Part shown: piece after piece, positions 53,421 through 63,915 of the stretch
How the letters are laid out: every line of letters starts with the position of its first letter
Position numbering within the stretch: position 1 is the stretch's first letter
Assembly (NCBI RefSeq): GCF_029892425.1
Contig: NZ_JARXWB010000006.1
Coordinates: 296,844-360,843, forward strand
Source of the DNA: Bradyrhizobium sp. BR13661
GTDB taxonomy: Bacteria; Pseudomonadota; Alphaproteobacteria; Rhizobiales; Xanthobacteraceae
Direction of reading: 5' to 3'
DNA length: 64,000 nt
Made by a program: the position numbers and the translations under genes
The notes under the pieces: generated by a model
Databases searched by the model: none
What the model was told of the DNA's origin: nothing
What the model saw: the letters and a program-made list of their open reading frames with translations, nothing else

Positions 53421-54650
53421 TCACTTCTTCACCAGCGGACACTCGCTGTCCTTGAGGGGCTTGGCAGCGTCTTCCGCCGAGATGGTCGAGACCAGCTTGT
53501 AATAATCCCACGGGGCCTTCGATTCCTCCGGCTTCTTCACCTCGAACAGATAGGCCGGGATGATGCGGCGGCCGTCCTCGCGGAGCGGGCCCTTGCCGAA
53601 CAGCGGATCGTCGGTCGGGATTTCCTTCATCTTGGCGACGACCTTGGCACCGTCATGCGGATTACCGCCAAGGGCCTCGAGCGCCTTAAGATAGTGGATT
53701 ACGCCGGCATAGTTGCCGGCCTGGGTCATGGACGGCATCGCGTGATTGCTCACCTTCTCCTGGAAGCGCTTGGACCAGGCACGGGTGCTGTCGTTCAGAT
53801 CCCAGTAGAAGGATTCGGTGAAGGTCAGGCCATGCGCGGTCTTGAGGCCGAGCGAATGGACGTCGTTGATGAAGAGCAGCAGCGCAGCGAGCTTCTGGCC
53901 GCCTTCGACGATGCCGAACTCGGCTGCCTGCTTGATCGAGTTGGTGGTGTCGCCGCCGGCATTGGCAAGCCCGACGATCTTCGCCTTGGAGTTTTGCGCC
54001 TGGAGCAGGAAAGATGAAAAGTCGGAGGTGTTGAGCGGGTGCTTGACGCCGCCGAGCACCTTGCCGCCATTTGCGGTGACAACGGCGGTCGTGTCACGCT
54101 CGAGCGCGGCGCCGAAGGCGTAGTCCGCGGTCAGGAAGAACCAGGTGTCTCCGCCGGCCTTGGTCAGCGCCTTGCCGGTTCCGGTGGCGAGCATGTAGGT
54201 GTCGTAAGTGTAGGAGATGGTGTTGGCGTTACAGGCCTTGCCGGTCAGGTCGGCGCTGGCGCCGCCATTGTTGAGCAGGACCACGTTCTTTTCCTTGGCG
54301 ACGTTGCTGACCGCAAGCGCCACGCCCGAGTTCGGCGTGTCGGTGATCATGTCGACCTTCTGGGTGTCGATCCACTGCCGCGCGATGTTGACGCCGACAT
54401 CAGGCTTGTTCTGATGGTCGCCGCTGACGACCTCGATTTTCCAGCCCTTTGCCAGCAGGCCCGAATCCTCGACCGCCATCTTGACAGCCGCCACGGAGCC
54501 GGGGCCGCCGATGTCGGCGTAGAGGCTGGACATGTCGTTGAGCACGCCGATTGTGACAGTCTTGTCCTGGGCGTTGGCTGATGATGCAAAACCGAAAGCG
54601 GCGGCACAGGCAAGAAAGGCCGCGGAGCGGCGCGCGAACGTCGTCGTCAT
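53421..54650 (-). CDS. Second HAAT-type periplasmic binding protein
   Basis: 409 residues with a signal peptide (TFARRSAAFLACAAAFGFAS, cleavage near ANAQ). The mature protein is very similar to the binding protein at 40310: for example SLYADIGGPGSVAAVKMAVEDSGL here and GLYADLGGPGSTLAAQMAVEDSGL there, and the segment DTWFFLTADYAFGAALERDTTAVVTANGGK is shared. It lies without permease or ATPase genes, so it may share the transporter at 38754-43435 or belong to another one. The gene is on the minus strand, convergent with der and downstream of the SDR gene. Confidence 0.92.
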   Translation of the reverse strand: MTTTFARRSAAFLACAAAFGFASSANAQDKTVTIGVLNDMSSLYADIGGPGSVAAVKMAVEDSGLLAKGWKIEVVSGDHQNKPDVGVNIARQWIDTQKVDMITDTPNSGVALAVSNVAKEKNVVLLNNGGASADLTGKACNANTISYTYDTYMLATGTGKALTKAGGDTWFFLTADYAFGAALERDTTAVVTANGGKVLGGVKHPLNTSDFSSFLLQAQNSKAKIVGLANAGGDTTNSIKQAAEFGIVEGGQKLAALLLFINDVHSLGLKTAHGLTFTESFYWDLNDSTRAWSKRFQEKVSNHAMPSMTQAGNYAGVIHYLKALEALGGNPHDGAKVVAKMKEIPTDDPLFGKGPLREDGRRIIPAYLFEVKKPEESKAPWDYYKLVSTISAEDAAKPLKDSECPLVKK

Positions 54651-54755
54651 AAAAGGTTTCCTCCATTGTCAAATATGCGGGTGGCTCTCTTACGGAGCCT
54701 TGGTTCCGGCGGATTCCGTAGCCTGTCCTACAGCCGGCGGCAATGCGCCTAAAGC

Positions 54756-54784
54756 CGGATGACGCTGAGTCGTAGCGTCATCCG
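54756..54784 (-). terminator. Terminator-like hairpin after the SDR gene
   Basis: CGGATGACGCT (54756-54766) pairs with AGCGTCATCCG (54774-54784) around a 7-base loop, an exact 11-base stem. It lies 47 bases after the SDR stop codon and 106 bases before the binding-protein start, both on the minus strand. On the minus strand the run after the hairpin is GGCTTTAGG, a weak T-run. It may end the SDR transcript. Confidence 0.6.
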
Positions 54785-54831
54785 ACGGTTAACCTTTGAG
54801 CAAATGCGTTGAGACGCTATTTCAGCGCGTC

Positions 54832-55572
54832 CTATGCCGGCGCGCGGAAGCTCATCAGGCTGCGCGTCTTGTAATCGTAGAACTTGCCGGTCTCGGTCCA
54901 GTCGGGGGCGCAAAGCGGCACGATAAATTCGGCGACCTGCTCGGGCGTGTCGAGCGTCGCCGGATCCTCGCCGGGCATTAAGGTCGCGCGCATGCGGGTG
55001 CGGACCGGGCCGGGGCTGAACAGATTGACGCGGATGGCCGTGTTCGCGGTCTCCTGCGCCCAAGCGCGCGCCAGCGTCTCCAGCGCGGCCTTGGAGGCGG
55101 CGTAGGGGCTGACATAGGCGGTCGCCTTGGTGGCGGCGCCTGCGGTGACGAACACGGCGCGGCCGGCGTCGGACTGCCTCAGCAGCGGCTCCATGCAGCG
55201 GATCAGCTGGAAGTTCGCGGAGACGTTGACGGCCATGACGTCGTTGAATGTCTTGAGCTCGATATGGCCGACCGGCGAGGAGGGGCCGAGCACGCCGGCA
55301 TTGCCGACGAGGATGTCGAGCTTGCCGTAGCGCTCGTGCAGGCCTGCGCCGAGCCGCGCGATCCCGTCGGAATCGGTGAGGTTGAGCGGGACCAGCGTGG
55401 CGCTGCCGCCAATTTTGCGGATCTCGTCGTCGAGCTCCTCGAGCCCGCCTTGCGTGCGCGCGGTGGCAACGATATGCGCGCCGGCCTTCGCCAGCGCGAG
55501 GGCGGTAGCAAAACCAATGCCGCGCGAGGCGCCGGTGACGAGAGCGATGCGGTTGGCGAGGGGTTTTGTCAT
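54832..55572 (-). CDS. Short-chain dehydrogenase/reductase
   Basis: 246 residues from the ATG at 55572; an in-frame extension of 21 residues overlaps a repeat-like segment and is not likely. The glycine motif TGASRGIG, NAGVLG, a VTAGAATKAT segment with a possible catalytic residue, YAASK (Tyr-x-x-x-Lys) and the PGPVRT region are present. The expected catalytic Ser position reads VTAG rather than the common VSS, so the exact Ser is uncertain. Substrate unknown. It lies between the small membrane protein after purF and the binding-protein gene, all on the minus strand. Confidence 0.9.
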   Translation of the reverse strand: MTKPLANRIALVTGASRGIGFATALALAKAGAHIVATARTQGGLEELDDEIRKIGGSATLVPLNLTDSDGIARLGAGLHERYGKLDILVGNAGVLGPSSPVGHIELKTFNDVMAVNVSANFQLIRCMEPLLRQSDAGRAVFVTAGAATKATAYVSPYAASKAALETLARAWAQETANTAIRVNLFSPGPVRTRMRATLMPGEDPATLDTPEQVAEFIVPLCAPDWTETGKFYDYKTRSLMSFRAPA

Positions 55573-55656
55573 GTCCGTGTATCCACGTCTTCGCGGCGGT
55601 TTTACAGACATGCGTAACCGGGACAAGCCCGGCATGACACAATTATTGTCTCACCT

Positions 55657-55800
55657 TTAGTTGTCGCGAGTCAGTTGCTTAATATCGTTGTTCGTTCCGT
55701 TTTCCGACCTGCTGGGTGTTACCTTCATACCCTGCCTGAAGGCGAAGACAATGAAGCCGACCAAAAGCACTCCGCAGAGAATAGCGATGATCGTCTGCAT
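55657..55800 (-). CDS. Small 47-residue membrane protein after purF
   Basis: The protein begins MQTIIAILCGVLLVGFIVFA and ends DIKQLTRDN. One hydrophobic helix covers residues about 3-21, followed by a polar tail. The ATG at 55800 comes 15 bases after the purF stop on the same strand, with GAGGGCG just upstream. Codon use and position suggest a real gene in the cvpA-purF-(small protein) transcript. I know of no named family. Confidence 0.55.
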   Translation of the reverse strand: MQTIIAILCGVLLVGFIVFAFRQGMKVTPSRSENGTNNDIKQLTRDN

Positions 55801-55815
55801 CGGCGCGCCCTCGCG

Positions 55816-57327
55816 TCAGCTCGCCTCCGCCAGCAGCGACAGCTGCCGCGGTTGCGGCTCGGTCTGGGTCTGGTCGGTGAGGTGGGTCGGATAGACGCCG
55901 GTGAAGCAGTGATCCGCAAACTTCGGATTGGCGGGGTCACGGCCGGGCTCGCCCATCGCGCGGTACATGCCGTCGATCGACAGGAAGGCGAGCGAGTCGG
56001 CGCCGATGAGGTCGCGCATCTCCTCCAGCGAATGCGTCGCGGCCAGGAGGCCGCCGCGGTCGGGCAGGTCGATGCCGTAATAGTCGGGATAGAGAATTGG
56101 CGGCGAGGCGAGGCGGAAGTGCACCTCCTTGGCGCCGGCATCGCGCATCATGCGCACGATCTTCTTCGAGGTGGTGCCGCGCACCAGGGAGTCGTCGATC
56201 AGGATGATGCGCTTGCCCTCGATCGCGGCGCGGTTGGCCGAATGCTTCATGCGCACGCCGGATTCGCGGATCGCCTGCGTCGGCTGGATGAAAGTGCGGC
56301 CGACATAGTGGTTGCGGATGATGCCGAGCTCGAACGGCACGCCGGAATGCTGGCTGTAGCCGATCGCGGCAGGCACACCGGAATCCGGCACCGGCACGAC
56401 GACGTCGACCGGCACGTGGCTCTCGCGCGCGAGTTGCGCGCCGAACGACTTGCGGACTTCGTAGACCGAGCGTCCGTGGACGATGGAATCCGGTCGAGAG
56501 AAATAGATGTACTCGAAGATGCAGGGGCGCGGCGCCATCGGCGGGAACGGCTTGTGGATGTCCTGGCCGTTCTCGTCGAACACGATGACTTCGCCGGGCT
56601 CGATGTCGCGCACGAAGCGCGCGCCGATGATGTCGAGCGCGCAGGTCTCCGAGGTCAGGATCGGGCAGCCGTCGAGCTCGCCCAGTACCAGCGGGCGGAT
56701 GCCGCGCGGATCGCGCGCGCCGACCAGCTTCTTGTTGGTGAGCGAGACCAGCGCATAGGCGCCTTCGATCTCGCGCAGCGCGTCGATATAGCGCTCGATG
56801 AAACGGCTACGCCTGGAGCGCGCGACGAGGTGCAGGATCACCTCGGTGTCGGACGTCGACTGCATCATGGCGCCGCTCTTGACGAGCTCGCGGCGCAGCG
56901 TCAGTCCGTTGGAGAGGTTGCCGTTGTGGGCGACCGCGAGGCCGCCGGCATTGAGCTCGGCAAACAGCGGCTGCACGTTGCGCAGGATGGTGGCACCGGT
57001 CGTGGCGTAGCGCACGTGGCCGACCGCCATGGTGCCGGGCAGGCGATCGATCACCTCGCGGCGGGAGAAGGTGTCGCCGACGAGGCCGAGGCGGCGTTCC
57101 GAATGAAAGCGGCCGCCGTCGTAGGAGACGATGCCGGCGGCTTCCTGGCCGCGGTGCTGAAGGGCGTGGAGGCCGAGGGCGGTGATGGCCGCCGCGTCAG
57201 GATGTCCGTAGATGCCGAAGACGCCGCACTCCTCGCGCACCGTATCTCCGTCCAGGTCGTCCTGAAGCTCAAGCGCGGCGGAGCCGGGATCGAGATCGGT
57301 ATGGGCGTCCTGGTCAGGGTGTCGCAT
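55816..57327 (-). CDS. purF: Amidophosphoribosyltransferase
   Basis: 503 residues. It transfers ammonia from glutamine to PRPP, the first step of purine synthesis. The N-terminal nucleophile Cys is residue 34 (REECGVFGIYGH), so a propeptide of 33 residues must be removed. The PRPP-binding motif is in IILIDDSLVRGTTSKKI. Of the four Fe-S cluster cysteines known in B. subtilis PurF, the first (PCIFEYIYF) and last (HCFTGVYP) equivalents are present, but the others read YPDYYGID and ADHC, so the Fe-S cluster is probably absent. cvpA lies upstream and radA further, the usual alphaproteobacterial order. Confidence 0.97.
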   Translation of the reverse strand: MRHPDQDAHTDLDPGSAALELQDDLDGDTVREECGVFGIYGHPDAAAITALGLHALQHRGQEAAGIVSYDGGRFHSERRLGLVGDTFSRREVIDRLPGTMAVGHVRYATTGATILRNVQPLFAELNAGGLAVAHNGNLSNGLTLRRELVKSGAMMQSTSDTEVILHLVARSRRSRFIERYIDALREIEGAYALVSLTNKKLVGARDPRGIRPLVLGELDGCPILTSETCALDIIGARFVRDIEPGEVIVFDENGQDIHKPFPPMAPRPCIFEYIYFSRPDSIVHGRSVYEVRKSFGAQLARESHVPVDVVVPVPDSGVPAAIGYSQHSGVPFELGIIRNHYVGRTFIQPTQAIRESGVRMKHSANRAAIEGKRIILIDDSLVRGTTSKKIVRMMRDAGAKEVHFRLASPPILYPDYYGIDLPDRGGLLAATHSLEEMRDLIGADSLAFLSIDGMYRAMGEPGRDPANPKFADHCFTGVYPTHLTDQTQTEPQPRQLSLLAEAS

Positions 57328-57355
57328 CTCGTCCGCGCCTCTCGTTAGGGCTAAA

Positions 57356-57985
57356 TCAACGCGCCGCAGGTTTCTCGATCAGCTTCTTCAGGCTGTCACG
57401 AGCCGGTTTGCTGTAGCCGTCGCCAGTGCCCGAAGGCTGCTGGTCGGTATCAGCTTGATCATCATCTGGTTTGTTTTTCTTGAATCTCTTCAAGATGGTG
57501 TTCTCGGGGTCGTCAGGCAAGAGGGACATCAGCCAATCCCCGGTTCCCTGGAGCACCACGCGCGACTTGGCCCCCGAGACCCAGTCCGGGCGTTGCTTGT
57601 CCGGCACCAGCCAGGTGAAGAACAGGAAGGCGACCACGACGATCAAAAGCCCGCGAGCGAGGCCAAACAGGAAGCCCAGAGTGCGGTCCAGCGCGCCAAT
57701 GCGCGAATCCAGGATCATGTCGGAGATCCGGACCGTGATCACGGAGACCACGACCAGGGTACCGATGAACACACCGGCAACCACGACCACGCTCGCGATC
57801 GTGTCGTTGTTGAAATAGGTCTTCGCGGTCGGCAGCAGCTTGGAGAACGAGTACAGGGTCACGATCGCCGCGGTGCCCCAGGCAGCGATCGAGAGGATTT
57901 CGCGCATGAAGCCGCGGACCATGGCGAGCAGGCCCGAGATCAGCATCACACCGAGCAGGATCAGGTCGAGGAGTGTAACTGGCAT
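57356..57985 (-). CDS. cvpA: CvpA-family membrane protein
   Basis: 209 residues with four hydrophobic helices in the first 130 residues (LLDLILLGVMLISGLLAMVRGFMREILSIAAWG is the family signature). The C-terminal ~60 residues are charged and probably cytoplasmic (KRFKKNKPDDDQADTDQ). CvpA homologues have been linked to colicin V production and envelope maintenance. The stop lies 28 bases before the purF start, so cvpA and purF are one transcript. RadA is upstream, 168 bases away. Confidence 0.95.
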   Translation of the reverse strand: MPVTLLDLILLGVMLISGLLAMVRGFMREILSIAAWGTAAIVTLYSFSKLLPTAKTYFNNDTIASVVVVAGVFIGTLVVVSVITVRISDMILDSRIGALDRTLGFLFGLARGLLIVVVAFLFFTWLVPDKQRPDWVSGAKSRVVLQGTGDWLMSLLPDDPENTILKRFKKNKPDDDQADTDQQPSGTGDGYSKPARDSLKKLIEKPAAR

Positions 57986-58153
57986 CGGCTGGTCTGGTCC
58001 GCTCGTACGCTCAAAGGGTGCTCAGCGAATCGGTGTTTGGCCGCCGCCCTAACTGAAGGCCAGACGACGTTCCCGGCAAGGCCGCAACCACGCAATCCCA
58101 TGCTGCTTTTGTGACGGCTGTATAGCGGCGGGGGCGCTTGGCGTCACCTCCAG

Positions 58154-59602
<1,449 letters not shown>

Positions 59603-59805
59603 GGGTATGGTGAGTCGGAGGTTACAAATGCGCTGATAGCACGGAATGGTGGGCTGCGCGGGCGGCCGTGAGCGCTTCCATGAGCCCAATCCCCCGCAGC
59701 CGATACACCCTTTGTTAGCTCTACGCCGCCGCTCCACACCGGACTTTGCCAAATGTTAGCGGACGCGGGTCCAGTTTCGGCACCAGGACGGGGTGGCGAA
59801 AACGA

Positions 59806-60963
59806 ATGACTGTTATCTTGCGCATATGGCTCGTTGTGGGCATCGCCTGCGGCATGGTTGCGCCGGCCGGCTGCGCCGTTGCGGCCGATGCAAAGCCGCT
59901 CAACATCGTCTTCGTGAACCCCGGCAAGACCGGCGAGGTCTATTGGGACATGGTCGCGCAGACCATGCAGGCCGCCGGCCGCAGGCTCAATGCCAACGTC
60001 GAGGTGCTCACCAGCGAACGCAATTACCGCACCATGCAGGAGCTCGGCCTCGGCGCGGTCGCACGTGCCGACAAGCCCGACTTTCTCATTCTCTCGAACG
60101 AGGAGTCCGCCGCCGTTCCGGTTCTGGAGGCGGCCGAGGCGGCGGGGATCAAAACGCTTCTGCTGTCCAACTCGTTGATCGGCGAAGACGCAAGGCGCCT
60201 TGGTCCGGCGCGAGCCAAGCTCAAGAACTGGCTCGGTGACATCACGGCCGATCTGACGACGGCCGGCGCTCGGATGGCAAATGCGCTGATCGGCGCGGCG
60301 CGCAACGAAAAATGGCAGAGCCCCGACGGCAAGATCCATCTGCTCGGGATCGGTGGCGACGAGATTACGCCGGCCTCGATCGCCCGCAATGCCGGCCTTC
60401 AGCTGGCGGTCGCGGCCGCGCCTGATGTCGTGGTGGACCGGATGCTGTTCGCGAACTGGACCCAGTCGGAAGCGGAGCAGGTCGCGGCCAATTATCTCGG
60501 CTGGGCGCAGCGCAAGGGCATCCGCCCCGCAGGGATCTGGGCTGGCAACGATCCGATGGCGCTGGGCGCTCTCAAGGCTGTCGAGGCGGCGGGCATTGCA
60601 CCGGGCGAGGATATCCAGGTGGTCGGCCTCAACTGGTCGGAGAGCGCACTGCGCGAAATCAAGGCCGGTCGTCTGCTGCTGACGGATGGCGGTCACTTCC
60701 TGCTTGGCGGCTGGTCGATCGTGCTGTTGCGCGACTATACCGACGGCTGCGACTTCGCCGCCAACTCGCCGCATGTCGAGGTCAAGACGTCGGCGATCAC
60801 GCGTGACAATCTCGGCTCCGTCGCCGCGCTGATCAAGGCCCGGGACTTCGACCGGATCGATTTTGCGCGGTTCAGGGCAAAGCCGGACCATTGCGGTCAA
60901 TACGACTTCTCGGTGGACGCGCTGATCTCCTCCCTGTCGCCCCCGAGCGGCGCCGGTGAATGA
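59806..60963 (+). CDS. Periplasmic sugar-binding-type protein coupled to a GGDEF-EAL gene
   Basis: 385 residues from the ATG at 59806. A signal peptide is present (LRIWLVVGIACGMVAPAG, cleavage near AVAA). The mature protein is a type I periplasmic binding fold of the sugar or AI-2-type branch (LNIVFVNPGKTGEVYWDMVAQTMQAAGRR, AGIWAGNDPMALGALKAVEAAG). No ABC permease or ATPase is adjacent. Its stop codon overlaps the start of the GGDEF-EAL gene (ATGA), so the two are translated together. I infer that it passes ligand binding to the membrane protein as a sensor, and that import is not its role. Confidence 0.9.
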   Translation: MTVILRIWLVVGIACGMVAPAGCAVAADAKPLNIVFVNPGKTGEVYWDMVAQTMQAAGRRLNANVEVLTSERNYRTMQELGLGAVARADKPDFLILSNEESAAVPVLEAAEAAGIKTLLLSNSLIGEDARRLGPARAKLKNWLGDITADLTTAGARMANALIGAARNEKWQSPDGKIHLLGIGGDEITPASIARNAGLQLAVAAAPDVVVDRMLFANWTQSEAEQVAANYLGWAQRKGIRPAGIWAGNDPMALGALKAVEAAGIAPGEDIQVVGLNWSESALREIKAGRLLLTDGGHFLLGGWSIVLLRDYTDGCDFAANSPHVEVKTSAITRDNLGSVAALIKARDFDRIDFARFRAKPDHCGQYDFSVDALISSLSPPSGAGE

Positions 60964-63020
60964 TGCAGGGCGGCGCTGACAAGATGAACGGTCCGACGAA
61001 TTCAGCCTCATCGGGCTCGGTCGTCCGTGCGATGATCTGGGCGACCGTGCCCGTGCTGCTGCTGGTGCAGCTGCTTGCCTCGGCCGGCGTCGAGGTCTCG
61101 AGCTTCTGGTCGCAGATCAAGCAACTCGATGCCCGCATGACCCATGTCGCCGAGAGTCGGGCGGAGTTGATCGCCGAGCCGCTCTGGAAGATGCGCTACG
61201 ACCAGGTCACGGGCGTGCTCAACGAGATCATGCACGATGAGACCATCGCGGCTGCCGCCGTCTATGACGATACCGGCACAGCGATCGCCAGCGTGGTGGC
61301 ACGGCCGACCGTGCAGGCTCTCGCTGAAGTCTCGCGTCCGATCGGCTATAGCAACGGCAACATCTCCGTTCAGGCCGGCCGAATCGCGATCGCCTATTCC
61401 TATGCGACGCTCTATGCGGACACCGGCAGCAGGCTCGCCCTGCTTCTGGTGGTCGGCCTGCTCGGGACGGTTGCGACCGTCATCGCGATGCGGATCTCGG
61501 CCAACACCTTCATCGGCAAGCCGCTGGCCGCAATGATGTCGGCGATCCAGCGCAGCAAGCAGGACGGCCGCGCCTATCCGGCCGACGTCACATCGTCGAA
61601 CGAGTTCGGCCAGCTCGCGCAGGCCTTCAACGCGATGCAGCACACGACGTCGGGTGCGCTCGACCGGCTCGGCCACATGGCCTCGCACGATCCGCTGACG
61701 GGGCTGCCCAACCGCCGCTCGCTGTCCGAACGTCTGGTGACGTTGAGCTGCGATGTGGGCTCGCCGGACGCGCTAATTGCGTTCAGCTTCATCGATCTCG
61801 ACGATTTCAAGGGCATCAACGACACCTTCGGTCACGATGCCGGCGACAAGTTCCTGGTTCATATCTCCGAGCGACTGCGTGCCACGGTCGAGCCGGAGGA
61901 TTGGGTCGCGCGGCTCGGCGGTGACGAATTCGTGGTCATTCGTCCTGAGGTCGGCAATGAAGCGGCCGCACAGGCTTTCGCCCGGCAATTGCTCGAGGCC
62001 ATTTCCGCGCCGATCCTGCTGCATGACAAGCAAGTCGTGCCGCGTGCCAGCATCGGCCTTGCGGTGCGTCGAGCCGACGATCCTGAATTGTCCCACTTGC
62101 CGGCGCTGGCCGACATCGCACTCTACCACGCCAAGAGCAAGGCGCCGGGCACCGTCGCGGTGCTGAACGAAGCGCTGCAGCGCGACTATCGCCGCCGCTG
62201 GGATCTGGAGCTTGCGATCCCGACAGGCTTCTCCGAGGGCCAGTTCGAAGTCTGGTATCAGAGCCAGGTCGATCTCGTGACCCAGGACGTCATCGGGCTC
62301 GAGGCGCTCATTCGCTGGCGTCATCCCGAGCACGGCGTGATCGGTCCGGGCGAATTCCTGCCGCTGATCGAACGCAGCGGCAACAATGCGCGGCTGACGC
62401 GCTACGTGTTGACCGATGCCTGCCGCGCGCTGCAGCAGCTCGCCGCGTCCGGCAGGTCGCAGATCAGGATCGCGATCAATCTGCCGCCGTCGGAGCTTGC
62501 CGATCATTCGCTCGCTGCCGAGCTGCGCGAGACGTGCGAGCGGTTCGGTGTGGCGGCCTCGTCGCTCGAGCTCGAGATCACGGAAGGCTCGCTGATCAAC
62601 AATATCGCCAGTGCTTCCGACACGCTGCGGCGGTTGCGACGCCTCGGCGCCACGATCGCGCTCGACGATTTCGGCACGGGCTATAGCTCGCTCGCTCATC
62701 TCAGGCGCTTTCCGCTCGACAAGGTCAAGATCGACAAGGCGTTCATCCGCGAGATCCCTGACAGTGCCGAGGACAAGGCGATCGTCGGCGTCATCGCCTC
62801 GCTGGCGGGCACGCTTGGGCTTACCCTGGTCGCCGAAGGCATCGAACGGGCCGAGCAGGCGCAGGCCATGCGCGAGATGGGCGTGAGGCTCGGCCAGGGT
62901 TTTCTGTATCACAGGCCGCAGCCGCTCGACGCCGTGCTGCGTGGACTTGCCGAAGCCGGCAACGGCGACGACCGCGTGCTCGCCGACAGCCCGTCAATCG
63001 CGCCCGAATTCGCCGCCTGA
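60960..63020 (+). CDS. Membrane GGDEF-EAL cyclic di-GMP protein
   Basis: 686 residues from the ATG at 60960 (the next codon is also ATG). Layout: transmembrane helix at about 22-42, a periplasmic domain of about 120 residues, a second helix at about 161-182, a HAMP linker, a GGDEF domain with intact GGDEF at 320-324, and an EAL domain with EAL at 448-450 and the catalytic-type motifs NLPPSEL, LEITEG, DDFGTGYSSL and VAEGIERAEQ. Both activities look possible, so synthesis or breakdown of c-di-GMP cannot be decided. It overlaps the periplasmic binding protein gene by 4 bases, which suggests a ligand-controlled switch. Confidence 0.95.
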   Translation: MMQGGADKMNGPTNSASSGSVVRAMIWATVPVLLLVQLLASAGVEVSSFWSQIKQLDARMTHVAESRAELIAEPLWKMRYDQVTGVLNEIMHDETIAAAAVYDDTGTAIASVVARPTVQALAEVSRPIGYSNGNISVQAGRIAIAYSYATLYADTGSRLALLLVVGLLGTVATVIAMRISANTFIGKPLAAMMSAIQRSKQDGRAYPADVTSSNEFGQLAQAFNAMQHTTSGALDRLGHMASHDPLTGLPNRRSLSERLVTLSCDVGSPDALIAFSFIDLDDFKGINDTFGHDAGDKFLVHISERLRATVEPEDWVARLGGDEFVVIRPEVGNEAAAQAFARQLLEAISAPILLHDKQVVPRASIGLAVRRADDPELSHLPALADIALYHAKSKAPGTVAVLNEALQRDYRRRWDLELAIPTGFSEGQFEVWYQSQVDLVTQDVIGLEALIRWRHPEHGVIGPGEFLPLIERSGNNARLTRYVLTDACRALQQLAASGRSQIRIAINLPPSELADHSLAAELRETCERFGVAASSLELEITEGSLINNIASASDTLRRLRRLGATIALDDFGTGYSSLAHLRRFPLDKVKIDKAFIREIPDSAEDKAIVGVIASLAGTLGLTLVAEGIERAEQAQAMREMGVRLGQGFLYHRPQPLDAVLRGLAEAGNGDDRVLADSPSIAPEFAA

Positions 63021-63040
63021 AACGCTTTGGATTGTTGTTT

Positions 63041-63089
63041 GAGCATGATCTGTTCAGAAAGCCGCTGAACACGTTTCTGGATCATGCTC
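63041..63089. repeat. Dispersed palindromic repeat, family F, between convergent genes
   Basis: GAGCATGATC (63041-63050) and GATCATGCTC (63080-63089) are exact complements; the middle also pairs partly (TTCAGAAAG..CTTTCTGG type). The same ends are seen at 31899-31970. It lies between the GGDEF-EAL stop and the TauE stop, reaching the latter, and may act as a bidirectional end hairpin. Confidence 0.78.
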
Positions 63090-63814
63090 TAGGGCTGCGT
63101 TGCGTTCCAGAGCATCGAGAGCCCGGCCGCGATCATGATCGCATCCATCACCATGCGGAACATCTCCGGCTTCAGGTGCAGCACGAAACGTTTGGCAACG
63201 AATGCGCCTGACATCAGCGAGGAGCCCGCGACCAGGCCCTTGATGAAGACCTCCTGTGTCAGCGCGCCGAAGCGCTCGAACGTCACTGATTTTGCGAAAT
63301 AGAGGCCAAGTGAGGCGGCCGCCTCGGTCGCCAGGAAGGCGCCCTTGGAGAGGCCGTAGAACAGAAACAGCGGCACGCTGAGCGGACCGGTCGAGACCAC
63401 GATGCCGGTGAGATAGCCGATCACCGCGCCGCCGATCGCCATGTGCCAGAGATTGGCCTTGAGGTCGTGCCGCGCCAGCCAGTGCCGCACCGGCACCATC
63501 GCGATCAGGAAGATGCCGATGGCGAGATCGACGGCGTGCGAGGGCAGGGCGAGCAGCGTCCGTGCGCCCAGCACCGCAGCCGGAATGCCCGTCGCCGAGT
63601 AGGCGAGGCAGGCCCGCCAGTCGACCTCGCGCCACCACGCCACAATCCGCGAAAAATTCGCCATCACGGACGCGACCGCCATGATCGGCACGGCCTCTTT
63701 CGGTCCGTAGGCATAGACCAGCACCGGCATCAGCATGATCGACGAGCCCGTGCCGACGATGCCGGAAATCGTGCCGGCGATCAGGCCGACGCTGAGGACG
63801 AAGAGAAAGGCCAA
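63089..63814 (-). CDS. TauE/SafE-family membrane permease
   Basis: 241 residues with seven to eight hydrophobic helices. The N-terminus (LFVLSVGLIAGTISGIVGTGSSIMLMPVLVYAYGPKEAVPIMAVAS) is the family signature, including the conserved GIVGxGSS. TauE/SafE proteins export sulfite or sulfoacetate, or import small organic anions, but this member's substrate is not known. The start is the ATG at 63814, and the stop meets the repeat at 63041-63089. It is convergent with the GGDEF-EAL gene. Confidence 0.92.
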   Translation of the reverse strand: MAFLFVLSVGLIAGTISGIVGTGSSIMLMPVLVYAYGPKEAVPIMAVASVMANFSRIVAWWREVDWRACLAYSATGIPAAVLGARTLLALPSHAVDLAIGIFLIAMVPVRHWLARHDLKANLWHMAIGGAVIGYLTGIVVSTGPLSVPLFLFYGLSKGAFLATEAAASLGLYFAKSVTFERFGALTQEVFIKGLVAGSSLMSGAFVAKRFVLHLKPEMFRMVMDAIMIAAGLSMLWNATQP

Positions 63815-63863
63815 GGGCAGGGCTCCGGGAATTGGACCAGTGTAGCCGGATTCGCCGCCCTCG

Positions 63864-63905
63864 TGTCCCGGACGCGCTGCAGCGTTCTTACGCTGCTGCG
63901 CAGAG
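63864..63905. repeat. Dispersed palindromic repeat, family E
   Basis: The segment GTCCCGGACGCGCTGCAGCG is followed by a hairpin GCAGCG-TTCTTA-CGCTGC (63879-63896). It is the reverse-orientation relative of the element at 30712-30749 (which ends GCAGCGCGTCCGGGAC). It lies next to the end of the IS110-type transposase. Confidence 0.7.
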
Positions 63906-63915
63906 CCGGCAACTG

